A DNA stretch of 48,615 nt, from positions 1 through 48,615 of the forward strand of contig JADFZS010000025.1 in NCBI GenBank assembly GCA_015232405.1, written 5' to 3'. Each line of letters opens with the position of its first letter. The stretch's first letter is position 1. Below the pieces are notes generated by a model. It saw nothing but the letters and a program-made list of their open reading frames with translations, was not told the DNA's origin and did no database searches. The stretch comes from Magnetococcales bacterium (lineage in GTDB: Bacteria > Pseudomonadota > Magnetococcia > Magnetococcales > JADFYX01). Shown here piece by piece: positions 15,931 through 24,700 of the stretch. A program made the position numbers and the translations under genes.

Positions 15931-16767
15931 ATGAAATCAGTAAAAGATATGTTTGATTTAACCGGCAAGGTTGCAGTTATAACAGGTGGGGCAGGTATGT
16001 TGGGGCAAAAACATGCCGAGGCCATCGGGGAGTTTTCAGGAATTCCGGTTATTGTGGATATCAACCAGGAACGTTGTGATGAGGTGGCAGAAAAAATATC
16101 CCAACAGTTTGGGGTCAGAAGCTTGGGAGTTGATGCCGATATCACAAAACAGGAGAATGTCGATGCTCTGCAAGCTAAAATTCTTGATGAGTTTGGACAG
16201 GTAGATATTTTGATAAACAATGCTGCCAACAATCCAGCTGTTGGGTCTGCCGGACTTGATGGGGTAAACGGCTCTCGCCTTGAGGCATTCTCTCTTGAGA
16301 ACTGGAATCAGGATATCGCTGTGGGTCTAACTGGTAGTTTTCTCTGCTCTCGAACCTTGGGGGCAACCATGGCAAAAAATGGCGGTGGAGTGATATTGAA
16401 TATCGCCTCTGATTTAGCTTTGATATCTCCAGATCAACGTCTCTACCAACAACCGGGATTGGCTAAAAAAGCCCAAACCGTCAAGCCTGTCACCTATTCA
16501 GTGGTGAAATCCGGTCTAATAGGTCTTACCCGTTATCTGGCTACCTACTGGGTAGAAGAAGGGGTGCGTTGCAATGCCCTTTCTCCTGGTGGGGTTTATA
16601 TCGATCAACAAGACTCTTTTGTGCACCATTTAAGTCAACTAATTCCCATGAACCGTATGGCCCATAAGGATGAGTATAAGGCAGCTGTTGTTTTTATGGT
16701 TTCTGATGCTTCTAGCTATATGAATGGCAGCAACCTTGTTATCGATGGTGGGCGAACTGTCTGGTAA
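15931..16767 (+). CDS. Short-chain dehydrogenase/reductase
   Basis: A 278-residue classical SDR. The Rossmann loop TGGAGMLG is at 18-25 and Asp43 in the IVDIN stretch favours NAD(H). It also has NNAANNP, IASDLALIS, the catalytic pair Tyr189-Lys193 (YSVVKSG), LSPGGV and MNGSNLVIDGG. An insertion after NNAA (about 98-118, rich in Gly) distinguishes it from its neighbour. SDRs of this insertion type occur in bacterial sugar-acid clusters. It starts ten bases after the previous stop. Confidence 0.88.
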   Translation: MKSVKDMFDLTGKVAVITGGAGMLGQKHAEAIGEFSGIPVIVDINQERCDEVAEKISQQFGVRSLGVDADITKQENVDALQAKILDEFGQVDILINNAANNPAVGSAGLDGVNGSRLEAFSLENWNQDIAVGLTGSFLCSRTLGATMAKNGGGVILNIASDLALISPDQRLYQQPGLAKKAQTVKPVTYSVVKSGLIGLTRYLATYWVEEGVRCNALSPGGVYIDQQDSFVHHLSQLIPMNRMAHKDEYKAAVVFMVSDASSYMNGSNLVIDGGRTVW

Positions 16768-16812
16768 GCAGATACAGGGATTTGGTATATAGTTTTTGGT
16801 TAGGAAAATAAA

Positions 16813-18558
16813 ATGTTTCTTGTAACCACCTCTGATGAAAGAACATGGAAGACAGATGAAAAAACTCTGTTCTTGGGGGAGTGGTGCAGACTCTATAACA
16901 GAAAAGCAATATGGTCGCAAATAGATCATGGTGTAGCACCATACCACTGGGATGATAGAGAGCGTTTACACAGAGATTTTAAATACCTGGAGGGGGTATA
17001 TGAAAGCTACCTTGCGCTTCTTGTTGACAAACTGAATAGTATCCATGGCTGTTGCCAGTCCAACCGTTATTGGCGTATTGTAATAGGCCCTTGGTTAAGA
17101 TATTTTATTGAGGTTCTCTACGACCGTTATCTATCAATTGCTGAATTGCCAGATAGTAAAAAAATTACCTCGACATATCTTCTACAAGTTGATCCTTGGA
17201 GTATGGTTCCTGATACAGTACGTGAGCTTTACTCCAACTCTGATTCGGACCATTTCAACGGTTTTCTTTACGCAGAGATCATTAAATTTTTACAAGCTGT
17301 TCCCTATGAAATTATTGCTGCAAAAAATCCATCTCTTAAATCACCACCAGCCAGTAAATCCATTGCTATGCCTGGTATGTTATTAAAAGTTTTGCAATTT
17401 TATTCCAAGCTTTTGCCAGACAGACTAAAACGAGTTGTATTTTTTGCCAGTGGTTTTGGTGAATTAAATATGGCCCTGCTATCTCTTAAATTAAGCCAGA
17501 TTCCCTTCTGGGTTCCCAACATTATAATGGGCCATACTGAGGTTGACAGACAGTTACGCAAACAGTTGCAAATATCAACGGGAAGAGGTGACTTTGAACA
17601 GTTGTTGGACAGTTTGTTACATCTGCAAATCCCCAAGATCTATCTTGAGGGGTTTCAAAAAATACGTAACAACATTTTGCAGGTTTTTCCCAAACAGCCA
17701 AAAATAATTTTAACTGCCAACGGCTACAACAGTAATGATATTTTTAAAATATGGGCTGCAGAAAAAACTGCCAAAGATGCCAAACTGGTTATTGCTCAAC
17801 ATGGGGGAAATTTTGGTATGGCCCTCTGGGGGCAGTCAGAAGATCATCAGGTAGCAATTGCCGATAAATTTTATATTTGGGGGAGGCCCAACCGATCAGA
17901 GAATCATTTGCAGCAGATGTCAGCAGGTAAACTGTTAAGGGCAAAAAAAAATTTAGTACCAAGTGAAAATGGAAAGATGTATATGGTTTTGGCAGAGCTA
18001 CCAAGAACAAGCTATTGGATGTATAGCATTCCCGTTGCCTCGCAGTTTTTAAACTATATTGAAGATCAAATTGCATTTTTACAAAATTTAGATGAACAGC
18101 CTCTTAATGATCTAAAACTACGTCTGTTTCCCTCTGTTTATGGCTGGGGTGTAAAAGAGCGTCTGGTTGATAGTGGTTTTGGTAATATTATTGAAAAAGG
18201 TCGGGACCCTTTTTTGACCGCTCTTAATAGGCATAAGCTCTGTATTTCAACTTATAACTCTACCACCTATCTTGAAACATTTGTGGCAGACTATCCCACA
18301 ATTATTTTTTGGAATCCCAACCATTGGGAGTTGCGTCCCCAAGCCCAACCATATTTTGATTCCCTAAAAAATGTTGGGATTCTCCACGATACACCACAAA
18401 CTGCCGCTAAATTAATCAATCAAATTTATGATAATCCTGGTAAATGGTGGCGACAACCCCATGTTCAAGAGGCAAAAAACAGATTTTGTTCTGCTTTTGT
18501 CAAGGCAGATGATAAATGGCTGAATGAGTGGGCGGTGGAGCTTGGAAAAATGTGTTAG
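16813..18558 (+). CDS. LIC12162-family putative transferase
   Basis: A 581-residue protein matching the LIC12162-type putative transferase family found in nonulosonic-acid and surface-glycan clusters of spirochaetes and proteobacteria. The diagnostic N-terminus is present: TSDERTWKTDEKTLFLGEWC (6-25), followed by the PYHWDDRERLHRDFKYLE block (about 43-60) and SNRYWRIVIGPWLRYF. The C-terminal half has a GT-B/glycogen-phosphorylase-like look: QHGGNFGMALWGQSEDHQ, then TYNSTTYLETF and PTIIFWNP. The likely job is transfer of the CMP-activated ulosonic acid, or a similar glycosyl transfer, in this operon. AGGAAAA precedes the ATG. It ends the tightly packed operon. Confidence 0.85.
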   Translation: MFLVTTSDERTWKTDEKTLFLGEWCRLYNRKAIWSQIDHGVAPYHWDDRERLHRDFKYLEGVYESYLALLVDKLNSIHGCCQSNRYWRIVIGPWLRYFIEVLYDRYLSIAELPDSKKITSTYLLQVDPWSMVPDTVRELYSNSDSDHFNGFLYAEIIKFLQAVPYEIIAAKNPSLKSPPASKSIAMPGMLLKVLQFYSKLLPDRLKRVVFFASGFGELNMALLSLKLSQIPFWVPNIIMGHTEVDRQLRKQLQISTGRGDFEQLLDSLLHLQIPKIYLEGFQKIRNNILQVFPKQPKIILTANGYNSNDIFKIWAAEKTAKDAKLVIAQHGGNFGMALWGQSEDHQVAIADKFYIWGRPNRSENHLQQMSAGKLLRAKKNLVPSENGKMYMVLAELPRTSYWMYSIPVASQFLNYIEDQIAFLQNLDEQPLNDLKLRLFPSVYGWGVKERLVDSGFGNIIEKGRDPFLTALNRHKLCISTYNSTTYLETFVADYPTIIFWNPNHWELRPQAQPYFDSLKNVGILHDTPQTAAKLINQIYDNPGKWWRQPHVQEAKNRFCSAFVKADDKWLNEWAVELGKMC

Positions 18559-18576
18559 ACTTCTTAAAGTGGTGCT

Positions 18577-18800
18577 GTGGATATTAGGAGTGTAAATTGG
18601 GTCGATTTGATTTATCAGGTTAATGGGTTAGAAATAGAAAGTATTTCAAAGGCAGAAGAGGAGTCAAATTAAGTCAGCTTGCTGGTGAGTGGCCTGATGG
18701 CTATAATTCCCAACATACAGCTTTATTATTTAGTTATTTACCATCTAATTTAAGCTCGAAAAAACTTGATATATTTGGTAAGGAAAGTGAGTATTTATGA
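18577..18800 (+). pseudogene. Possible frameshifted gene remnant before rfbF
   Basis: The 238-bp gap holds two overlapping protein-like frames. One runs from GTG at 18577 to TAA at 18670-18672 (31 codons, including NWVDLIYQVNGLEIESI). The other is open from 18624 to the TGA at 18798-18800 (58 codons, including LSQLAGEWPDGYNSQHTALL) but has no good start codon. Together they look like one short gene broken by a frameshift. The second frame's stop overlaps the ATG of rfbF. I do not recognise the product. Chance open frames are the alternative. Confidence 0.25.
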
Positions 18801-19558
18801 AGACAGTAATCTTATGTGGTGGACTTGGTACCAGGTTGAGTGAAGAGACACATTTAAAACCAAAACCCATGGTGGAAATTGGTGATCGACCAATGCTCTG
18901 GCACATCATGAAGATATACGAAAAATTTGGTTTTAACGAATTTGTCCTTGCTTTGGGTTATAAGGGTGAGGTCATTAAAGACTTTTTTATCAACTACCAC
19001 TCCCGTACCAGTGAGGTAACAGTACATCTATCTTCAGGGGCGGTGGATTATGCCAATTCTACTGCTGAAGATTGGCATGTCTCCATGGTAGATACCGGAC
19101 TTAAATCCATGACAGGCGGTCGTCTCCGTAGGCTTGCCCCATATCTTGGTAAAAATAGATTTATGATGACCTATGGTGATGGTCTCTCCTCTGTCGATAT
19201 AAATAGTTTGATCCAATTTCATAAAAGCCATGGCAAGACAGCTACAGTTACAGCTGTGAGACCCATGGCTCGTTTTGGTGGTTTGGTTTTAGATGGAAAT
19301 AAAATTGCTGATTTCAAGGAAAAACCCCAGACTGGCGAAGGTTGGATAAACGGTGGTTTTTTTGTTTTTGAGCCGAGCATTTTTAACTATCTTCACAGTG
19401 ATAGCGATATACTTGAGGGGGAAGCATTTACAAATTTGGTTAATGATGGTGAGTTGATGGCTTATAAACATCCTGGATTCTGGCACTGTATGGATACGGT
19501 CCGGGAGCGTAACAACCTGGAAGTGATGTGGAAATCTGGCAAACCACAATGGGTATGA
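18797..19558 (+). CDS. rfbF: Glucose-1-phosphate cytidylyltransferase
   Basis: A 253-residue sugar nucleotidyltransferase that makes CDP-glucose from CTP and glucose-1-phosphate. The family N-terminus MKTVILCGGLGTRLSEET is present with the substrate Lys-Pro-Lys-Pro motif (KPKPMVEIG, about 22-30). LALGYKG, MTYGDGLSSVDI (metal Asp) and WINGGFFVF are specific to RfbF rather than RmlA. The length equals the family norm. The usual next gene, CDP-glucose 4,6-dehydratase (rfbG), is absent; a radical SAM gene follows 54 bp downstream. CDP-glucose may be used as such, or the dehydratase lies elsewhere. Confidence 0.9.
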   Translation: MKTVILCGGLGTRLSEETHLKPKPMVEIGDRPMLWHIMKIYEKFGFNEFVLALGYKGEVIKDFFINYHSRTSEVTVHLSSGAVDYANSTAEDWHVSMVDTGLKSMTGGRLRRLAPYLGKNRFMMTYGDGLSSVDINSLIQFHKSHGKTATVTAVRPMARFGGLVLDGNKIADFKEKPQTGEGWINGGFFVFEPSIFNYLHSDSDILEGEAFTNLVNDGELMAYKHPGFWHCMDTVRERNNLEVMWKSGKPQWV

Positions 19559-19612
19559 TTTTTTTGGCCTGTAAAGATATTATCATTTCAAAGATGACGT
19601 AAAGAGAATGGT

Positions 19613-21070
19613 ATGGGTAAAATAATCAAGAAGATTGTTTTAATGGTTCAGCCAACAACTGTTCCCTTGGGTCGTTATGGATTTAATATCAACTTTCCCA
19701 TGGGTCTGGGATATATTGCTGCTGTGTTGGAAAAGGCCCAATATGATATTGAGATAATTGATGCGCTGGTAGAGGGGGTAAACCAGGAGGTTCCACTGCC
19801 AGACAACCCCAATCTGATTAATATCGGACTTTACCCGGAACAGATCCGTGAAAGAATAAAAGCCAGCCAACCGGATATGGTTGGTATTACCAGTATGTTT
19901 AGTGGTCAGTTTACCAACACCCAACGGTTGGCTGCTACAATTAAATCTGTTGACCCAAATATAGTGGTGGTTATTGGAGGTGCTCATGCCACTGCCGATC
20001 CCAAAGGGGTATTACAAGACGATAATATTGATTATGCTGTCATAGGAGAGGGTGAAAATGTCATTCTCCCTTTGATCGATACCATCACCAGTGGTGGCGA
20101 TTTTTCTAAATTAAACGGTATCTCTTTTCGTCATCAAGGGGAGGTTGTTGTCCGTCCGGCAGTTGAAATGGTTGATGTCAACGCCATTCCCCTACCTGCT
20201 AGACACCTTTTTCCTATGGACATGTATTTTAAAGCAGGGGAGCGACACGGTATAGCCCATCAAGGTGAAGGGTTCCGCAGTGCCTCAGTATTAACCGAAC
20301 GGGGCTGTCCTTTTGACTGTAACTTCTGTTCGTCATACCAGATTTTTGGTAAAGCACTCCGCTATCGCAATGCCGATGACATTCTTGCAGAAGTTGATCT
20401 GTTGGTAACAAAATATAAGATCAACGAACTCTATCTGGCTGATGATCAATTTTTGGCTGACCGTAAGAGGGCCATCACAATATTAGATGGCATAATTGAG
20501 AGAGGCTACGGTCTGCACCTAGATGCTCCCAACGGTCTATCACCTTGGATGATAGATGATGAAGTTTTGACCAAGATGAAACAGGCTGGTTTTTGGCGGT
20601 TATCTTTGGCAATAGAGTCCGGTAATGAGTGGGTTTTGAAAAATATAATTAAAAAACCGGTTAAGTTACATCTACTACCTGACTTGGTAGAAAAGGCCAA
20701 TAAACTGGGGTTTGAAATTAATGCCTTTTTAGTTGTCGGCAACGTTAGTGAAGATGAGGTAGAGACCTTTGAGCAGATCCAGGACTCCTTTAATCTTATG
20801 AAAAAACTGCAGATCAACAAACTCCATGTCTCCTACCTCTCTCCCCATAAAGGTACGGAAGTATACGAAGTTGCACTAAAAAAAGGTTGTCTAGCCCACA
20901 CATTTGAGGACACCTTCTATAACCGTCCTAAGCTTGAAACCCCTATGTGGGCACGAAAACAGATGGAGCTGTTTGTCACTATTCAGCGGTTATTATGTTT
21001 GACAATTGATAAATGGAATTTTTCCCAATTGCGAATGTTTGTAGTTCCATTGGGTGGTTTTTTTGCCTGA
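19613..21070 (+). CDS. Cobalamin-binding-type radical SAM protein
   Basis: A 485-residue class B-type radical SAM protein. The N-terminal B12-binding-like Rossmann region spans about 1-150 (PMGLGYIAAVLE, PDMVGITSMFSGQF, VVVIGGAHATADP, DYAVIGEGE). The radical SAM core follows, with the cluster motif C-x3-C-x2-C at Cys232, Cys236 and Cys239 (CPFDCNFC), then ELYLADDQF and LAIESG. The cysteines ligate a 4Fe-4S cluster that cleaves SAM. Such proteins methylate unactivated carbon or phosphorus, or rearrange or cyclise substrates. With rfbF upstream and a GT2 downstream, a sugar or lipid carrier is a likely substrate. The C-terminus is hydrophobic (RMFVVPLGGFFA). A second, different B12 radical SAM gene lies at 26040. 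Confidence 0.88.
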   Translation: MGKIIKKIVLMVQPTTVPLGRYGFNINFPMGLGYIAAVLEKAQYDIEIIDALVEGVNQEVPLPDNPNLINIGLYPEQIRERIKASQPDMVGITSMFSGQFTNTQRLAATIKSVDPNIVVVIGGAHATADPKGVLQDDNIDYAVIGEGENVILPLIDTITSGGDFSKLNGISFRHQGEVVVRPAVEMVDVNAIPLPARHLFPMDMYFKAGERHGIAHQGEGFRSASVLTERGCPFDCNFCSSYQIFGKALRYRNADDILAEVDLLVTKYKINELYLADDQFLADRKRAITILDGIIERGYGLHLDAPNGLSPWMIDDEVLTKMKQAGFWRLSLAIESGNEWVLKNIIKKPVKLHLLPDLVEKANKLGFEINAFLVVGNVSEDEVETFEQIQDSFNLMKKLQINKLHVSYLSPHKGTEVYEVALKKGCLAHTFEDTFYNRPKLETPMWARKQMELFVTIQRLLCLTIDKWNFSQLRMFVVPLGGFFA

Positions 21071-21171
21071 TGAGCGGTATATATGAATTTTCGCAATCTA
21101 TACCATATTTCGTTCTATTAAAGCTCGTTTGGAGTGAGTGTTCCCAACTGCTAATGAGCGGGGTTGAATGA

Positions 21172-21189
21172 TGGTTTTAGCGATATCAA
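21172..21189 (+). repeat. 18-bp dispersed near-repeat, copy 2
   Basis: TGGTTTTAGCGATATCAA matches 16-33 at 17 of 18 positions. It lies 13 bases before the GT2 start codon, in the 131-bp spacer after the radical SAM gene. Confidence 0.3.
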
Positions 21190-21201
21190 CAGGCAGAAAA
21201 T

Positions 21202-22089
21202 ATGAACACTGCTAAGAAAAACCCACCCAAAGTAACAGTTATTACCCCCTTATATAATACAGAGCTGTTTATCGCCGAGACCATTAAGTCTGTTCAGGAG
21301 CAGACATATCCTCATTGGGAAATGTTGATTATCGACGACTGCTCAAAGGATAATGGTTGTAAGATAGTAGAGAGTATAGCCCATGGCGATAGCCGAATAC
21401 GTTTAATCAAAAGAGATAGCAACTCTGGGGGGCCTGCAGCCCCTAGAAATGTTGGTTTGTGCCAAGCTAAAGGTGAGTATATTGCATTTTTAGATGCCGA
21501 TGATCTCTGGTATACCGATAAACTGGAAAAACAGGTCAGGTATTTAGAAGATAATCCAGAGATATTTCTATTATATGCCAAGATGGTAACCAAAGTACAA
21601 AATGTGAGTTTTCAAAAAGTAAATAGCAGGTTTGATCTTGAAAATAGTGACAATAGATTTCAACTGTTATTACAAAGTGGAAACATTGTTCCAATTCTTA
21701 CAGTTATGATTCGGAACCAAAATAGTAGCAATTTTCTTTTTGATGAAGATCCTAGAATTATAACTTGTGAAGATTTTGATTTTTGGTTGCAATTAGCATA
21801 TGCCAATAAAAAATTTGCTTTTATGGAGCTACCCCTCTCTGTATATAGACAGCATGATAACAATATCTCAAAAGGTATTTTAAACTCACTGCAAAAAAAT
21901 CTTTTTTTGCTTAAAAAATGGCGAGCAAAAGTCTCATTTTTGTTTACTGTCAAACTATATTTTTTGCTGATTTGGCGTAGGGGTGTGGTTATGTTGATAC
22001 GTTCGGTCACTCCCCATGCTACATGGAGTTTATTACAAAAATATCTACAGTTAAGAAAAAAAACACCAGCAGATAGAGATGTAAGTTAG
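21202..22089 (+). CDS. Glycosyltransferase family 2 (GT-A fold)
   Basis: A 295-residue inverting-type GT2. It has KVTVITPLYNTELFIAETI at the start (about 10-28), LIIDDCSKDNG (UDP-sugar Asp pair), NSGGPAAPRNVGL, and the metal-binding FLDADDLWYTDKLEKQV (DxD-type; about 94-110). CEDFDFWLQLA carries the acceptor-side E/D-D motif. The C-terminal part (about 245-275) is hydrophobic with basic residues (FTVKLYFLLIWRRGVVMLIR), a likely membrane anchor. It ends 14 bp from the convergent minus-strand kinase. Confidence 0.88.
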   Translation: MNTAKKNPPKVTVITPLYNTELFIAETIKSVQEQTYPHWEMLIIDDCSKDNGCKIVESIAHGDSRIRLIKRDSNSGGPAAPRNVGLCQAKGEYIAFLDADDLWYTDKLEKQVRYLEDNPEIFLLYAKMVTKVQNVSFQKVNSRFDLENSDNRFQLLLQSGNIVPILTVMIRNQNSSNFLFDEDPRIITCEDFDFWLQLAYANKKFAFMELPLSVYRQHDNNISKGILNSLQKNLFLLKKWRAKVSFLFTVKLYFLLIWRRGVVMLIRSVTPHATWSLLQKYLQLRKKTPADRDVS

Positions 22090-22103
22090 ATAATATTTTG
22101 TTA

Positions 22104-22832
22104 CTATTTTCGTACCCCCAAGACGCTGTCCAGGTGCTCGATTAATGTAGGTTGACAGTGAGCAAATGGCATTTTTTTATACTGGCTGCCCCATAATGAT
22201 TTATGCTCTATGCAGACTTTGCGCATCCACTTTGCAGGATGTTTGATAATACTTTGATCAAAACCAACCAACTTTTGCGCCTGCTTAAGAAAATATTGAC
22301 CCTCTTCAATGTTTTTTCTGGAAAGTCGTTGTTTATGCATCAGCCAGAATAAAAAGGGTTGGGTAAATGAAGTGACCAAATCATAACCCAGTGGTAGTTC
22401 ACTGTTAAAATGTTCCCAGTCAACAAGCCATTCGACTTCTGCTCCTCTAAAAATATGGTTGGCTATTGAATAATCACCATGGGAGATGGTGAACTGGCAT
22501 TGCTCAAAAACTGTTTTGTAGTGTTGAATAATACTCTCAAATCGAGGCAGGGTTTTTTGTGGAGGGGCTAAATTATTTATAGTCTCTCCATGGACGTAAC
22601 GTAGAATAATTACCCCTGCTTTTTCTCTGATATCCTCTTTTAAAATGCAGCTGTCGACATCAGTTTTTAGTTGTTGAGCATACCACTGCAACCCCTTTAC
22701 CTCATGGTGTAGAGATGCAATTCCCTTTGGGTTGAAGGTTAGTTTGCGAACGGTGGTATATTCACCGTTTTCATCTTCATCAAGATAGGTGTGTTGATGG
22801 CTGTAGTGGCTTGCGTTACAGATTAAATTCAT
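22104..22832 (-). CDS. Aminoglycoside/choline-kinase-fold phosphotransferase
   Basis: A 242-residue small kinase. The ATP-site Lys (about Lys30) and helix-C Glu (about Glu44) are plausible. The catalytic loop is SHGDYSIANH (His118, Asp120, Asn125), followed by the DWE motif at 138-140. The length is shorter than antibiotic kinases and fits LPS or glycan kinases. It overlaps the methyltransferase gene upstream by four bases (ATGA), so the two are made together. In enterobacterial WbdD, a methyltransferase domain precedes a kinase domain in one chain to cap O-antigen; the gene order here is the same. That role is my inference; phosphorylation of a sugar or choline-like group is the alternative. 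Confidence 0.8.
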   Translation of the reverse strand: MNLICNASHYSHQHTYLDEDENGEYTTVRKLTFNPKGIASLHHEVKGLQWYAQQLKTDVDSCILKEDIREKAGVIILRYVHGETINNLAPPQKTLPRFESIIQHYKTVFEQCQFTISHGDYSIANHIFRGAEVEWLVDWEHFNSELPLGYDLVTSFTQPFLFWLMHKQRLSRKNIEEGQYFLKQAQKLVGFDQSIIKHPAKWMRKVCIEHKSLWGSQYKKMPFAHCQPTLIEHLDSVLGVRK

Positions 22833-23860
22833 TGTTTTTTGGCAATAACAATAAATGCAGGTGCAAGGGAACTCAATCGAAGCCAGCTATAAAAAACGGT
22901 CTCTAAACTATAGAGTAAAACCTTTTTTATGATTGAGTTGAATGTACGATGCCTAAGGGGTATACACTGTTTCATGCCATTGTCAGTGAGGACAAGTTCA
23001 GGCTGACGATAGTTGGAAAATGCATAGCGAAATTCAATATTGTTAAAGCCAGCTTCAATCAACATATCCTTTAATTCAGCCTTAGAATAGGTCCAGGTTA
23101 AATAGGAACGCCCGGTGAATTTTTTTGCCATGAACTCCTGGATAAATCGGGGCCATATGGTGATAAATCGCTGTCCGGTGTGGGGATCTTTGGCTCCAAT
23201 AAAATTGATTATATCAAACCTGTTTTCTATTGCCAGATAGAGTAAGCCATCTTTTTTGATTGAGCGGTTGATCTTTTTTAAAAAACTGAGCTGAATGTCA
23301 TAGGGATTTTGATCAGTATCAGCTTTTTTTGTTTGGCTGTTCTTACTCAGTTTGTCTTTCTGAAAACTGTCTAACTCAACGTTACCTTCTGCCAGCCATT
23401 CAAGCACACCATTTACTATGACTTTATCGATAGACTCATCGGCTAACTGTAATTTGTTTAAATTACACTGTACCAGTTGGGCCTGATCAAGACCCGCTTC
23501 ATCAAGCCGAGATTTCATGAGCTGCATGGATTCCCGTGTTTGATCCACCCCAATGACCTGACAACCCATGTGTGCAATAGGGACCGCTAACGCCCCCCAC
23601 ATACATCCAGCATCAAGAACCACATCTGATGGTTGAAAATCCAATATACCCACACCACCCACCCTCTGTGGTGAAAAAATCACCTCTTCATGCTGGGGGA
23701 AATGTTTGCGAACCACTGCCAAGGAGTCCATTGAGTCGAGATCTTCAAGAAATTTAGTCATCTGTTCTTGTTCAATATTGGACCAATAACCACCGGAGTC
23801 CGATTGCCAGATACCATCTTGCAGTTTTAAACTGTTTTTGACTATTTTCTGGATATCCAT
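22829..23860 (-). CDS. SAM-dependent methyltransferase
   Basis: A 343-residue class I methyltransferase. Motif I is VVLDAGCMWGALAVP at about 80-94 (the usual GxGxG is AGCMWGA). VIGVDQTRESM follows, and VNGVLEW is the post-motif block. YLAIENRFDIINFIGAKDPHTG suggests a Methyltransf_23-type fold with a capping insert. A hydrophobic stretch near the C-terminus (about 313-335, YSLETVFYSWLRL) may associate with membrane. It is translationally coupled to the downstream kinase and lies 57 bp from another methyltransferase upstream. Confidence 0.82.
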   Translation of the reverse strand: MDIQKIVKNSLKLQDGIWQSDSGGYWSNIEQEQMTKFLEDLDSMDSLAVVRKHFPQHEEVIFSPQRVGGVGILDFQPSDVVLDAGCMWGALAVPIAHMGCQVIGVDQTRESMQLMKSRLDEAGLDQAQLVQCNLNKLQLADESIDKVIVNGVLEWLAEGNVELDSFQKDKLSKNSQTKKADTDQNPYDIQLSFLKKINRSIKKDGLLYLAIENRFDIINFIGAKDPHTGQRFITIWPRFIQEFMAKKFTGRSYLTWTYSKAELKDMLIEAGFNNIEFRYAFSNYRQPELVLTDNGMKQCIPLRHRTFNSIIKKVLLYSLETVFYSWLRLSSLAPAFIVIAKKQ

Positions 23861-23917
23861 ATGACCCGCAGAATTTTTAATGATTATTTGAAAAATTCAA
23901 CAAGAGAAGATAAATAA

Positions 23918-24700
23918 TTATAGCTTACCAAGCTCTGAATGTTTTGTGCCAATAAAATAGACGTTACCAAACTCTGGCAAATCTGTTTTAGTTAGGCTGT
24001 ATCCCATACTGTTGAACATAAAATGATAGTCAGAAACCCTAAAAAAATGGTCCCCAAGAATTCTGTTTGGGGTCATGAATTCGTAAAAATTTGTAGAAAA
24101 CCGTCTTTTTTTTATGATTAGTGATAAAAACTTTTTAAAGATCATCCAATAACTCGCAGGATGTTCTCCCACTATAATGATTTTTCCTCCATTTTTTAGC
24201 ACTCGGTCACACTCCAATAAAAGGTGCAGGGGCTGATTGGCATGATGAAAAGCTTTGGAGATGATAATATAATCAAAATAGTCATCTGGTTGTTTGTTGT
24301 CATAAAATGATCCGAGATAACGGAAAAATTTTGAATCATCACTAGGAAACATTTTAAAGGCGTGTTCTGTCAACTCACCGATTCGGTGTTTTGAAATCTC
24401 AATAGCGTGAACCTCTGCTATATTTTTTTGATTGGTAAGAACCGCAGAGGTCCAGGCAACACCTGCTGCTACATCAAGAACTTTCAAACCCTCTTTACCA
24501 TCAAGTAGACCAGACTCTTTTCTAGCCATTTCAAACTCTTTTATCGAACCATTATCATGCAGAGATTTTATACACTCTTCATAGTTGCCATCAACAATCC
24601 ACCACTCTTTTTTTTTCTCTTCTTCGATACTGTTCCAATATTCGTTGGTATAAATATTTTGCAACTCAGTTTTGGAAAGAAGAACCTTTAATGGTCGCAT
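23918..24700 (-). CDS. SAM-dependent methyltransferase
   Basis: A 260-residue class I methyltransferase. Motif I reads VLDVAAGVAWTSAVL (74-88), with Ala-Ala-Gly replacing the more usual G-C-G. The acidic strand-2 end is AIEISKHRIGEL, and FDYIIISKAFHHANQPLHLL with GGKIIIVGEHPASY is typical of the Methyltransf_11 or _25 group. The N-terminus (YTNEYWNSIEEEKKKEWW) resembles glycan or lipid methyltransferases. It is the first gene of the minus-strand group. The upstream AGGAA lies about nine bases from the ATG. Confidence 0.82.
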   Translation of the reverse strand: MRPLKVLLSKTELQNIYTNEYWNSIEEEKKKEWWIVDGNYEECIKSLHDNGSIKEFEMARKESGLLDGKEGLKVLDVAAGVAWTSAVLTNQKNIAEVHAIEISKHRIGELTEHAFKMFPSDDSKFFRYLGSFYDNKQPDDYFDYIIISKAFHHANQPLHLLLECDRVLKNGGKIIIVGEHPASYWMIFKKFLSLIIKKRRFSTNFYEFMTPNRILGDHFFRVSDYHFMFNSMGYSLTKTDLPEFGNVYFIGTKHSELGKL

